Positions 6,034-12,810 are shown, counted from the first letter of the stretch. The stretch: 64,000 bases of DNA from Roseburia sp. (GCA_019421345.1 JAHZFL010000001.1:213252-277251), one strand, 5' to 3'. Made by a program: numbers and translations. The notes: generated from the letters alone by a model not told the origin.

Positions 6034-6228
6034 CTACTGGTCGATAATCTCGGTTACATCCACGCCTAACGCCTCCGCAACCCTTCCGGCGCATACCGGC
6101 GTTACTACTTGGCTGTTAAGAATGACATTGATTCTCACCCGGCTTACGCCGTAGGACTTAGCAAGTTCGCATACAGTCATTTTCTTGCGCGCCAGTGCAA
6201 TATCGACTTTGTCTCTGTTTAGTTTCAT
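6034..6228 (-). CDS. Cro-like HTH regulator
   Basis: A 64-residue protein, MKLNRDKVDIALARKKMTVC at its start, with the helix-turn-helix ELAKSYGVSRVRINVILNSQ and a C-terminal AEALGVDVTEII helix: a minimal Cro/CI-type DNA-binding fold. I chose ATG 6228 because GAGGTGATAAC lies just before it; the longer frame upstream is the control region. It is transcribed leftwards from a TTGACA-17-TATAAT promoter that faces the promoter of the divergent repressor gene. It probably represses the repressor and starts the early leftward operon (Cys-rich protein, excisionase and further small genes). Confidence 0.75.
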   Translation of the reverse strand: MKLNRDKVDIALARKKMTVCELAKSYGVSRVRINVILNSQVVTPVCAGRVAEALGVDVTEIIDQ

Positions 6229-6253
6229 GTTATCACCTCGCTTTCTTTTGATG

Positions 6254-6339
6254 TTGACAGTCGCTTTTGCAACTGTTATAATTGCATTATAAGAGTTACA
6301 TTTGCTACTGTCAAGACAAATATTTACATTTGCTACTGT
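6254..6339. promoter_or_regulatory. Face-to-face consensus promoters with three operators (lysogeny-type switch)
   Basis: Rightward promoter: TTGACA 6254-6259, 17 bases, TATAAT 6277-6282, leading to the repressor. Leftward promoter: TTGACA on the minus strand at 6314-6309, 17 bases, TATAAT at 6291-6286, leading to the Cro-like gene. The two -10 boxes are three bases apart, so RNA polymerase cannot occupy both. Repeats TTTGCTACTGT at 6301-6311 and 6329-6339, and TTTGCAACTGT at 6266-6276, are the likely operators. One lies inside the rightward promoter and one overlaps the leftward -35. Confidence 0.75.
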
Positions 6340-6383
6340 TATTTTCATTCTATTTATGATATATTTGCTTTGAGGTGAAAAAA

Positions 6384-6929
6384 ATGACAGTGGCAGATAA
6401 TATAAAACACTTGAGAAAAAAAAACGGTATGACGCAAAAGCAGCTTGCCGAAAAATGCAGTATGTCTGAATCAACATTGCGACAATATGAAATTGGATAT
6501 AGAAATCCCAAAATAGAGACGCTTATAAAAATAGCCAATGCACTCGGTGTAGAATATACTGATTTAGCCGAACTTCCATATGTAAAGCCAACCGTAGCAA
6601 ACGGCTATGTTTCACGGGAACATTATGAATCAATGAATACTGAAACCAATCAAGAAGCCGCTTTTGCTTCTTTATTACGAAACATTTTCGGATATCTTGA
6701 GGAAAGAGCTGTTCACGTTGATGGTGTAGGACAATCGTACTATTATGCAATCGGTAATGATGGAAAAGTACTTGATGAAACTTTATATGATGGTTTATAT
6801 GAAAAAGTAGAATTGTATATAAGAGAATATTTTAAACATTTTGCCATTTCTGAAAGTGATGAAATTGAATATGCACAAAAGATGCTATTGCAAATAAGAG
6901 ATATGCTTAACACTGACGCAGACGATTAA
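6384..6929 (+). CDS. CI-like XRE-family repressor
   Basis: A 181-residue protein. Residues 1-60 form an XRE helix-turn-helix (MTQKQLAEKCSMSESTLRQY, then NPKIETLIKIANALGV). The C-terminal part is acidic and helical (ERAVHVDGVG, YIREYFKHFAISESDEIEYA) with no Ser/Lys protease signature, so it is not a LexA-type self-cleaving repressor. I chose ATG 6384 with GAGGTG six bases upstream; a GTG at 6375 is part of that ribosome site. It is driven by the rightward consensus promoter at 6254-6282 and likely represses the leftward early operon through the TTTGCTACTGT operators. Confidence 0.75.
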   Translation: MTVADNIKHLRKKNGMTQKQLAEKCSMSESTLRQYEIGYRNPKIETLIKIANALGVEYTDLAELPYVKPTVANGYVSREHYESMNTETNQEAAFASLLRNIFGYLEERAVHVDGVGQSYYYAIGNDGKVLDETLYDGLYEKVELYIREYFKHFAISESDEIEYAQKMLLQIRDMLNTDADD

Positions 6930-7117
6930 CCGCCGTACCCAAAAGAACGGTGGTTAGCCAAAACCTCTAAATCGAACGGGCGCAAAATTGCGCGGGTTAA
7001 AAGCGGACGAGCCAAAACTTGCGTGTCCGGCTGCACATTGAAAATATAATATACTTACCCGGGCAGCCGGGGGACGTGCTCTCATTCGTTCCGAGCCTTA
7101 CGGAAAGGATGATGATT

Positions 7118-7207
7118 ATGGTTTCATGGAATGACTTATTTACATTCGTTATCATGATGATAGCGGTACTGACCTACATAGACCAACATAGAAAACATAA
7201 GAAATAG
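7118..7207 (+). CDS. Small hydrophobic peptide, type I toxin-like (29 residues)
   Basis: MVSWNDLFTFVIMMIAVLTY is followed by IDQHRKHKK: one membrane helix and a basic tail. This is the shape of the putative holin-like/TxpA-type toxins that depolarise the membrane when overproduced. GGAAAGG at 7102-7108 is nine bases before ATG 7118; ATG 7109 abuts the ribosome site. The stop overlaps a hairpin (AATAGCCGT 7203-7211 with ACGGCTATT 7235-7243). A converging RNA from 7308 overlaps the 3' end, as in type I toxin-antitoxin pairs. Related peptides occur at 9200-9286 (broken) and 17862-17939. Confidence 0.65.
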   Translation: MVSWNDLFTFVIMMIAVLTYIDQHRKHKK

Positions 7208-7308
7208 CCGTCCTGCTCTCGTCAAAGTTTAGGAACGGCTATTCTTTATAGCTAAGTATTAAATTCGCCGGGTCGGGTGAAGTGCACTCACCTTCCGACT
7301 GCCTTGCT
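7200..7308 (-). ncRNA. Candidate antisense antitoxin RNA
   Basis: Predicted from the minus-strand promoter TTGAAA-17-TATAAT (7343-7315), start about 7308, running left into the hairpin 7243-7203 that overlaps the toxin stop codon. Length is about 110 bases. Tail-to-tail overlap with the toxin message is the TxpA/RatA arrangement. The same hairpin core (TCGTC-AAAGTT-AGGA) is conserved in the module at 17.9 kb. Confidence 0.5.
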
Positions 7309-7350
7309 AAGTATATTATATGCAATCGTGCGGGATTTTTCAACCCCAAA

Positions 7351-7385
7351 GTAAAAAACCGCCCCAGTTGCCAACTAGGACGGTT
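7351..7385 (-). terminator. Leftward intrinsic terminator
   Basis: Read leftwards, AACCGTCCTAG pairs with CTGGGGCGGTT (11 bp with two G-U pairs) around TTGGCAA, then TTTTTTAC. A near copy of this 37-bp unit lies at 7513-7548 inside the next small ORF. It probably ends the antisense RNA that starts near 7570. Confidence 0.65.
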
Positions 7386-7570
7386 CATATACCCCCGAAA
7401 CCGGTACAGAATAGAGGTATTTAACGTGGAAAGTATCATTTCTTTTATTGTCGCTGTTGCGTCTGGTGTAGCTTGCCACTGCATCATCAAACGGAATAAG
7501 AAAACCCACGTATCGCCCCAGCTGCCAACTGGGACGGCTCATATACCCGAAAGCGATATACTCCAATCAC
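7357..7570 (-). ncRNA. Candidate antisense RNA across the second small ORF
   Basis: A minus-strand promoter TTGCCA (7605-7600), 17 bases, TATAAT (7582-7577) predicts an RNA starting near 7570. It would run through the 5' half of the ORF 7426-7638 to the terminator at 7385-7351. Unlike the first module, it would cover the ribosome site of the sense message. Confidence 0.45.
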
Positions 7571-7638
7571 AGTTATATTATATCCTTTCGGGGCAGTTCT
7601 GGCAAGTACAGGACTGTATTTTTTATACCCATTTTTAA
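7426..7638 (+). CDS. Small hydrophobic ORF, second toxin-like candidate (70 residues)
   Basis: A GTG start at 7426 with GAGG eight bases upstream gives VESIISFIVAVASGVACHCI, then IKRNKK: one membrane helix followed by a basic stop-transfer, like small clostridial membrane peptides. The remaining 45 residues run through the repeat unit PQLPTGTAHIP and have no recognisable fold, so the working peptide may be shorter or the 3' part may be untranslated RNA. A converging promoter at 7605-7577 would produce antisense RNA over the start. A second antisense-regulated toxin is the best reading; it is not proven. Confidence 0.4.
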   Translation: MESIISFIVAVASGVACHCIIKRNKKTHVSPQLPTGTAHIPESDILQSQLYYILSGQFWQVQDCIFYTHF

Positions 7639-7655
7639 GAAAGGACGGTCATATA

Positions 7656-8885
7656 ATGGCAAGCATACGGAAAAGAGGAAACAGTTATCAGATCACTGTC
7701 AGCAACGGGCGGGACATTTACGGCAATCAGATATTCGAGCGTGTCACATGGAAACCAGACCCGAACAGGACAGAGAAGCAGAACGAGCGGGAGCTTGCAC
7801 GCTTCACGCTTGAATTTGAGGAGAAAGTAAAAAATGGCAAATACCTTGACGGGGAAAAAGTCACGTTTCAAGACTTTGCGGAAAAGTGGCTTGAGGAATA
7901 TGCAAAAATCCAGTTAGAGCCCACTACGGTAGACTTATACACGAACTTCCTATACACGCATATACTGCCCGCTATCGGGCATCTAAAGCTTGCAAGGGTG
8001 CAGCCCGCACATCTAAACAAACTATACACGGATATGCTGCAATCGAGGAAGGACAACAGGCAGGGCGGATACTCCCCTACATCTATTCGGCGATGCCATG
8101 CTGTGATCAGCTCTATCTTCTCCACGGCTGCCCATTGGAACATTGTCACAGATAACCCCTGTGAACGTGTAAAACCGCCAAAACAAGCCCATACCACAGC
8201 AGATATAAAACACTTCACCGTAGAGGAAACGGGGGCATTTCTGACCGAACTGGACGAGGAAACGGCTGTCGGGCTGCTCAAGCTTCAGCATAACATCTTT
8301 TTCCAACTATGTATCTTTTGCGGGTTAAGGCGTGGCGAAGCTGTCGCCCTGCTCTGGTCTGACATTGATCTGCATGATAAAACGGTAAGCATCACAAAGA
8401 GCACGACCATAGTAAACGGAAAGCCATACACCAAGACGCCCAAGAACCACAGTTCCGAGAGGGTGCTAAGCGTGCCGGATCATATCATAAAACAGCTAAA
8501 GCGTTACCGGCTCGAGTATAACACTTACCGCCTTTCTATCGGCTGTCAGTGGGTAGAAAGAGCAGACAAACAAGAGTATTTATTTATACAGTGGAACGGG
8601 GCGCAGATGTACCCGTCTACCCCTTATAGCGTGTTTAAGTCCGTAATAGCGCACTATAACGACACGCACACGGAACAACTGCCGGATATTCCCCTGCACG
8701 GTCTCCGTCACACCTCCGCTACACTGCTGATCAGTCAGAACGTGGACGTCCGAACCGTGTCAAACCGGCTAGGGCACGCACAGACCAGTACCACAATGAA
8801 CATATACAGTCACAGCCTACAGAAGAAGGACGTTGCAGCGTCTAACGCCCTTGAGGAATTACTCATAAAAAAATCAAATTGTTAG
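7656..8885 (+). CDS. int: Tyrosine integrase of the island
   Basis: A 409-residue phage/ICE integrase. The N-terminal 60 residues (SIRKRGNSYQITVSNGRDIYG, split here as SIRKRGNSYQ and ITVSNGRDIYG) are an AP2-like arm-binding domain. Residues 67-170 are the SAM-like core-binding domain (TFQDFAEKWLEEYA onward). The catalytic domain shows Arg225, Lys263, His348 with Arg351 (HGLR), His374 (LGHAQ) and Tyr384. It mediates insertion and excision at the flanking repeats. Its stop codon lies inside arm-type repeats (8881-8901), and a hairpin terminator follows. It is clearly different from the short recombinase at 621-1202, which lacks the arm-binding part. Confidence 0.93.
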   Translation: MASIRKRGNSYQITVSNGRDIYGNQIFERVTWKPDPNRTEKQNERELARFTLEFEEKVKNGKYLDGEKVTFQDFAEKWLEEYAKIQLEPTTVDLYTNFLYTHILPAIGHLKLARVQPAHLNKLYTDMLQSRKDNRQGGYSPTSIRRCHAVISSIFSTAAHWNIVTDNPCERVKPPKQAHTTADIKHFTVEETGAFLTELDEETAVGLLKLQHNIFFQLCIFCGLRRGEAVALLWSDIDLHDKTVSITKSTTIVNGKPYTKTPKNHSSERVLSVPDHIIKQLKRYRLEYNTYRLSIGCQWVERADKQEYLFIQWNGAQMYPSTPYSVFKSVIAHYNDTHTEQLPDIPLHGLRHTSATLLISQNVDVRTVSNRLGHAQTSTTMNIYSHSLQKKDVAASNALEELLIKKSNC

Positions 8886-8901
8886 TCAAATGTTAGTCAA
8901 A
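8881..8901. repeat. Integrase arm-type sites, right end
   Basis: The pair GTTAGTCAAATGTTAGTCAA, overlapping the integrase stop, is identical to the pair at 1410-1429 near the left end. Both copies are in the same orientation on the plus strand. Confidence 0.55.
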
Positions 8902-8910
8902 CACGAAAAA

Positions 8911-8934
8911 AGCACTCCTTAACGGAGTGCTTTC
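8911..8934 (+). terminator. Integrase terminator hairpin
   Basis: AGCACTCC (8911-8918) pairs with GGAGTGCT (8924-8931), preceded by a run of A and followed by TTCATTCT. The T run is short, but the position just after the integrase stop fits. Confidence 0.55.
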
Positions 8935-8971
8935 ATTCTCTCAAACCCTTGTAAATAAAGGCTTTTTGCAA

Positions 8972-9014
8972 TGAGGCATCGGGGATTCGAACCCCGGACA
9001 ACTTGATTATAAGT
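8972..9014 (-). other. 3' half of a tRNA gene carried at the island edge (tRNA-Lys-like)
   Basis: On the minus strand the sequence gives an anticodon 3' arm TCAAG, variable TTGTC, a perfect T arm CGGGG-TTCGAAT-CCCCG, the acceptor strand ATGCCTC and discriminator A. This is the 3' half expected of a clostridial tRNA-Lys. The matching 5' half (a GAGGCAT acceptor strand) is absent upstream, where the crossover site begins. Islands that use tRNA genes carry such 3' halves. Here it suggests ancestry from a tRNA target, with the present copy sitting at another site. It is not a functional tRNA. Confidence 0.6.
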
Positions 9015-9037
9015 AATGTTGCATTTTTTTATACACA
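9006..9037. repeat. Right attachment repeat (attR-like)
   Basis: Repeats 1287-1317 with one added A. The left flank here is island sequence (the tRNA half) instead of the AAAATGCAAC arm, so only half of the host crossover site remains at this end. Confidence 0.65.
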
Positions 9038-9199
9038 ACAATCTGTTTTAATGATCTTTATTTTTCTGCTGCAAAAGCAGTCACAACCTCCGATCTATGA
9101 ATATCTTAAATTCCAGACATTGAAAATATCATACACTTACCCAGAGAGCCAAAGGGAGCGATATGCCAGTTGCCGCGCACCTGAAAGCAACCGGTGTCT

Positions 9200-9286
9200 A
9201 TGGCTGCATACAAGGATTGATTGACTTTCGTAATTATGCTTTGTGCCGTAATCACTCTCGCAACTAATTTCAGCCACAAAAAATAG
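9200..9286 (+). pseudogene. Toxin-like peptide gene with a nonsense codon
   Basis: In frame from ATG 9200: MAAYKD, TGA stop (9218-9220), then LTFVIMLCAVITLATNFSHKK. It aligns without gaps over the N-terminal half with the intact peptide at 7118-7207 (MVSWNDLFTFVIMMIAVLT), Leu7 being replaced by the stop. The upstream block (TATCAT-ACACTTACCC), the hairpin AAATAGCGC/GCGCTATTT (9281-9289, 9310-9318) and the ATACTTAACAAGG of the antisense promoter (9407 leftward) are all recognisable copies of the 7.0-7.3 kb module. Both -10 boxes have decayed from TATAAT to TATCAT. A different 34-residue frame at 9163-9267 with a good ribosome site overlaps it and cannot be excluded as a product. Confidence 0.6.
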
Positions 9287-9454
9287 CGCCCCCAGTCTGT
9301 TAAACGAAAGCGCTATTTACGTCAATTATTTTGCCGGCGGTTAGTCTGGTGCATCTGGCGTTTGCCTCTCTTGCCCGCACTCACCCACCGGCTACCTTGT
9401 TAAGTATATGATATGATATCCAATGACATGCATATGGGTAAGCCTATTTTTCTT

Positions 9455-10729
9455 CTATGCCTCGTCAATCGCCCTGCCGATATCCGTACGCATGTATTTG
9501 TTTTCAAACTGCACCCACTTCGTCGCCTCATAAGCCTTTGCGCGGGCTTCCTTAAGGTCGTTTCCGGTAGCCGTGACACCGAGCACACGCCCGCCATTTG
9601 TCACGATCCTTCCATCCGCATCAAACGCAGTTCCGGCATGAAAACAGTAATAATCATCCCTTCCTGCAAACTTCTCAAGCCCCTGAACCGGATAACCTTT
9701 TTCATAGCAAACCGGATAACCGTCCGATGCGAGTACCACGCAGACCGCGGCATTGTCCTCAAACTGCAAATCAATTTCATCCAGTCTGCCGTCGACGCAC
9801 GCCTCCATCACGTCGATGATGTCATTTTTCATGCGCGGCAGCACCACCTGTGCCTCCGGGTCTCCGAAACGGGCATTGTATTCAAGCACCCTCGGTCCGT
9901 CCGCCGTAAGCATCAGACCAAAGAAGATGACACCTTGAAACGGTCTGCCCTCGGCCGCCATCGCATCCACCGTCGCCTGATAGATATATTTCCTGCAAAA
10001 TGAATCTACTTCCTCCGTATAGAACGGACTTGGAGAAAACGTTCCCATTCCTCCGGTATTTAAGCCCTGATCTCCGTCCTTGGCGCGCTTGTGATCCTGC
10101 GCGGAGGACATGATTTTGATCGTCTTACCGTCCACAAATGAGAGCACAGACACCTCGCGTCCGGTCATAAATTCTTCCACGACCATTGTATTGCCCGCCG
10201 TTCCGAATTTCTTATCCTGCATGATCTCCCGCACGCCGTCCTTTGCCTCCTCCAGCGTGCTGCAGATCAACACGCCTTTTCCAAGCGCAAGCCCGTCTGC
10301 TTTGAGCACGATCGGAAACTTCGCCGTCTCCAGATAGCCAAGCGCCTCGTCCGGAGAAGTAAATTTCTCATAGGCAGCCGTCGGAATCTTGTATTTCTTC
10401 ATCAAATCCTTGGAAAATGCCTTCGAGCCTTCCAAAATCGCAGCATTTTTGCGCGGACCAAATATTTTCAATCCCTCTGCCTCAAAAATGTCCACAATTC
10501 CGCCTACCAGCGGATCGTCCATCCCCACGATCGTAAAATCAATCTGATGCTCTTTTGCAAACGCCAAAAGCTTGTCAAACTCCATCGCACCAATCGGCAC
10601 ACACTCCGCCTGCGCAGCGATTCCTGCATTTCCCGGCGCACAGTATATTTGATCCACACGCGGACTCCTTGCCACGCTTGTCACGATCGCGTGCTCACGT
10701 CCGCCGCTTCCTACTACCAGTACCCTCAT
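9455..10729 (-). CDS. purD: Phosphoribosylamine-glycine ligase
   Basis: A 424-residue ATP-grasp enzyme joining glycine to phosphoribosylamine, step two of purine synthesis in the cytosol. The N-terminus MRVLVVGSGGREHAIV is the PurD signature. The ATP-grasp core is visible (FPIVLKADGLALGKGV, VVEEFMTGREVSVL, LEYNARFGDPEAQ), and the C-terminal GGRVLGVTATG domain is complete. Full family length. GGAGG lies six bases before the ATG. It follows purN (12-base gap) and is the last gene of the run purE-purM-purN-purD. Confidence 0.97.
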   Translation of the reverse strand: MRVLVVGSGGREHAIVTSVARSPRVDQIYCAPGNAGIAAQAECVPIGAMEFDKLLAFAKEHQIDFTIVGMDDPLVGGIVDIFEAEGLKIFGPRKNAAILEGSKAFSKDLMKKYKIPTAAYEKFTSPDEALGYLETAKFPIVLKADGLALGKGVLICSTLEEAKDGVREIMQDKKFGTAGNTMVVEEFMTGREVSVLSFVDGKTIKIMSSAQDHKRAKDGDQGLNTGGMGTFSPSPFYTEEVDSFCRKYIYQATVDAMAAEGRPFQGVIFFGLMLTADGPRVLEYNARFGDPEAQVVLPRMKNDIIDVMEACVDGRLDEIDLQFEDNAAVCVVLASDGYPVCYEKGYPVQGLEKFAGRDDYYCFHAGTAFDADGRIVTNGGRVLGVTATGNDLKEARAKAYEATKWVQFENKYMRTDIGRAIDEA

Positions 10730-10741
10730 TCTGACCTCCTC

Positions 10742-11371
10742 CTACTCTGCTTTTATCTGCACACGTCCATCACACACCGCTACCCTTCCGGCTGCGATCA
10801 GATCGATCGCCTGCGGCAGGATCACCCACTCCGCCTGCTCCATCACACGGCGTTGCAAGGTTTCCGGCGTATCACCCGGCTCTACCTCTACCGCCTTCTG
10901 CAAAATGATCGGTCCCGTATCTGTTCCCTCATCCACGAAATGCACAGTTGCCCCTGTAAGCTTCACACCGCGCGCAAGCGCGCCCTCATGCACCTTTAAT
11001 CCGTAATATCCCTTCCCACAGAAAGACGGGATCAGAGACGGATGAATGTTGATAATACGGTTTTGATACCGCTGTATCATTTCCTGCGGGAGCACAACAA
11101 GAAATCCGGCAAGCACGACCAAATCTACCTGATAGGAGTCCAGCTTCTCAAGAAATGCCTGATTAAACGCCGCCCGATCTGCAAAATCCTTCGGAGAAAT
11201 ACAGACCGCCTCGATGCCATGTTCGTTCGCACGCGTAAGCGCATACGCATTCCGGTTGTTGCTGATGACAACCGAAACCTTTGCATTTTGAATTTTTCCG
11301 CAATCCATCGCATCCAAAATCGCCTGTAAGTTTGTGCCGCCGCCGGACACTAAGACCGCAAGCTTTAGCAT
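10742..11371 (-). CDS. purN: Phosphoribosylglycinamide formyltransferase
   Basis: A 209-residue folate-dependent GAR transformylase, purine step three. Seen: the nucleotide loop LVSGGGTNLQAI, VISNNRNAYAL, the catalytic INIHPSLIPSFCG and the HFVDEGTDTGPII motif with the conserved His and Asp. The start at 11371 overlaps the purM stop by seven bases and has GGGGTGACC upstream, so the two are translationally coupled. Normal length for the family. Confidence 0.97.
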   Translation of the reverse strand: MLKLAVLVSGGGTNLQAILDAMDCGKIQNAKVSVVISNNRNAYALTRANEHGIEAVCISPKDFADRAAFNQAFLEKLDSYQVDLVVLAGFLVVLPQEMIQRYQNRIINIHPSLIPSFCGKGYYGLKVHEGALARGVKLTGATVHFVDEGTDTGPIILQKAVEVEPGDTPETLQRRVMEQAEWVILPQAIDLIAAGRVAVCDGRVQIKAE

Positions 11372-12390
11372 AAGGTCACCCCTTTTTCTCCATCTGTAAT
11401 CTTTCCGATCACATACGGTGTGTCACCCGCCGCGCGGATAGCCTCCATTGCCGTCTCCACGTCTGCCGGATCAACTGCGACCATCATGCCGATCCCCATA
11501 TTGTAGGTGTTGTACATCACTTCCTCAGAGACGTTCCCCTCGCGCGCCATCATGGAAAAGATCGCAGGGATCTCGTAGCTGTGCTTTTCAATGACCGCGT
11601 GCTTGCCCTCTGGGAGCATACGCGGAATATTCTCATAGAAACCGCCGCCGGTAATATGGCTGCATGCCTTAACGGTAACGCCCGCTTCCTTTATGGAGCC
11701 AAGCGCCTTCACATAGATCCTCGTCGGAGCTAAAAGCGCCTCGCCGAGCGTCTTTCCAAGCTCCTCATGATATGTATTTAATGTCTCCGCATCCATACAG
11801 AAAATTTTGCGCACCAAGGAAAAACCGTTTGAATGAACGCCGGAGGACGCCATACCGATGATCACATCGCCGTCCTTTAAATGTGCTCCGGTGATAATGT
11901 CCTTTTTGTCCACAACGCCGACTGCAAAGCCCGCAAGATCATACTCGTCCTCCGGCATAAGTCCCGGATGCTCCGCCGTCTCTCCGCCGATCAGCGCACA
12001 GCCGGACTGCACACAGCCCTCTGCGACACCGCCCACGATCGTGGCGATCTTCTCAGGATAGTTTTTGCCGCACGCAATATAATCAAGGAAAAATAATGGC
12101 TCGCCTCCGGCACAGGCAATATCGTTGACGCACATTGCCACACAGTCGATACCGATGGTATCATGCTTGTCCAAAAGAAATGCAAGCTTTACCTTCGTAC
12201 CGCATCCGTCCGTTCCTGATACGAGCGTCGGTTCTTCCATCCCCTTGATCTTCTCCAGCGAAAATGCTCCCGAAAAACCGCCCAGTCCGCCGAGCACTTC
12301 CGGTCTCATCGTCATTTTCACATGCTCCTTCATCAGCTCCACTGCCTTGTAACCCGCCTCAATATCAACACCGGAATTTTTGTAATCCAT
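11365..12390 (-). CDS. purM: Phosphoribosylformylglycinamidine cyclo-ligase (AIR synthetase)
   Basis: A 341-residue enzyme that closes the imidazole ring (purine step five). Motifs include GGFSGAFSL, SGTDGCGTKVKLAF, GIDCVAMCVNDI, ALIGGETAEHPG, GMASSGVHSNGFSLVRK and SHITGGGFYENIPRML. GGAGGAAAGGCA precedes the ATG. It starts after a 500-base gap behind purE and may have its own promoter there, though none with clear consensus was found. It overlaps purN. Confidence 0.97.
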   Translation of the reverse strand: MDYKNSGVDIEAGYKAVELMKEHVKMTMRPEVLGGLGGFSGAFSLEKIKGMEEPTLVSGTDGCGTKVKLAFLLDKHDTIGIDCVAMCVNDIACAGGEPLFFLDYIACGKNYPEKIATIVGGVAEGCVQSGCALIGGETAEHPGLMPEDEYDLAGFAVGVVDKKDIITGAHLKDGDVIIGMASSGVHSNGFSLVRKIFCMDAETLNTYHEELGKTLGEALLAPTRIYVKALGSIKEAGVTVKACSHITGGGFYENIPRMLPEGKHAVIEKHSYEIPAIFSMMAREGNVSEEVMYNTYNMGIGMMVAVDPADVETAMEAIRAAGDTPYVIGKITDGEKGVTLC

Positions 12391-12687
12391 TGCCTTTCCT
12401 CCATTCGATCAAACGTCCCGTTTGTATTTCTAACATTCTTTAGCTACAGTATAAATGGAATAACTTATATTTTCCAATTATATATTATTATCCATATTAT
12501 TAGTTATGCTAATGTATTTCTCCCATTTTTCACTTTTTCTTATAAAACAAATCTTACTGCCTGCTTGCAGCGGCGAAACGGACAAGCTTCTGATTGTCCG
12601 CGAAGCTTCTGCTCTCTCTGCGAAATTTACTGCCTTAAATTCAAAAGTCTTCCCCCGCATTGCAGATAGCGTTACGCAGCCTAATTC

Positions 12688-12810
12688 CTACCTCCCCAGC
12701 TCTTTCTTCCGCTCCTCGATGATATACCCCTCTGTATCGCGTCCAAAATCATCAATGTCTCCAAATACATAAAATTCGACGATTTCCTTATCATATTCTA
12801 CATGCATCAC
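12688..12810 (-). CDS. Short acidic ORF, possible gene remnant
   Basis: A 40-codon frame, GTG/ATG start at 12810/12807, reads MHVEYDKEIVEFYVFGDIDD and ends GYIIEERKKELGR. The frame stays open upstream to the purE terminator without a good start or ribosome site, so this may be the tail of a decayed gene. Composition is protein-like (acidic, beta then helix). I do not recognise it. The rest of the gap 12391-12687 holds only AT-rich sequence upstream of purM. Confidence 0.3.
   Translation of the reverse strand: MMHVEYDKEIVEFYVFGDIDDFGRDTEGYIIEERKKELGR

Larger units (their letters stand above)
7045..7343. promoter_or_regulatory. Convergent promoters of the first toxin/antisense module
   Basis: On the plus strand TATAAT (7045-7050) precedes the toxin gene. 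On the minus strand TTGAAA (7343-7338), 17 bases and TATAAT (7320-7315) drive a leftward RNA that meets the end of the toxin gene. Both are followed by the same ATACTTA stretch, so the two promoters look like mirrored copies. Confidence 0.6.
1287..9037. mobile_element. Integrated phage-satellite-like island, about 7.7 kb
   Basis: The boundaries are a direct repeat beginning ATTATAAGTAATGTTGC at 1287-1317 and 9006-9037 (identical except one inserted A). A tyrosine integrase lies beside the right end, and integrase arm-type repeats (GTTAGTCAAA pairs) occur near both ends. Gene content in leftward order from the switch: Cro-like protein, Cys-rich small protein, excisionase-like protein, an iteron array, three small proteins, scaffold, capsid and a sigma factor. 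A repressor, toxin modules and the integrase are on the plus strand. Capsid and scaffold occur without portal, terminase, tail or lysis genes. That makes a helper-dependent satellite or a reduced prophage more likely than a complete phage. The island is seen; its mobility is inference. Confidence 0.75.

Noticed and set aside
7355..7550. CRISPR-like array from the repeated 37-bp unit
   Set aside because: Only two copies, 155 bp apart, each forming a terminator-like hairpin; no cas genes.
8972..9014. Functional tRNA gene
   Set aside because: T arm and acceptor 3' strand are perfect, but no D arm or matching 5' acceptor strand exists upstream; only the 3' half is present.
9163..9267. 34-residue ORF beginning MPVAAHLKATGV as the real gene of the 9.1-kb module
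   Set aside because: It has a good ribosome site, but the overlapping frame aligns with the island toxin and keeps the module layout, so the pseudogene reading is preferred; not fully excluded.
9413..10003. 196-codon frame antisense to purD
   Set aside because: Shadow of the strongly conserved purD coding sequence; rich in Arg, His and Cys as reversed frames are.
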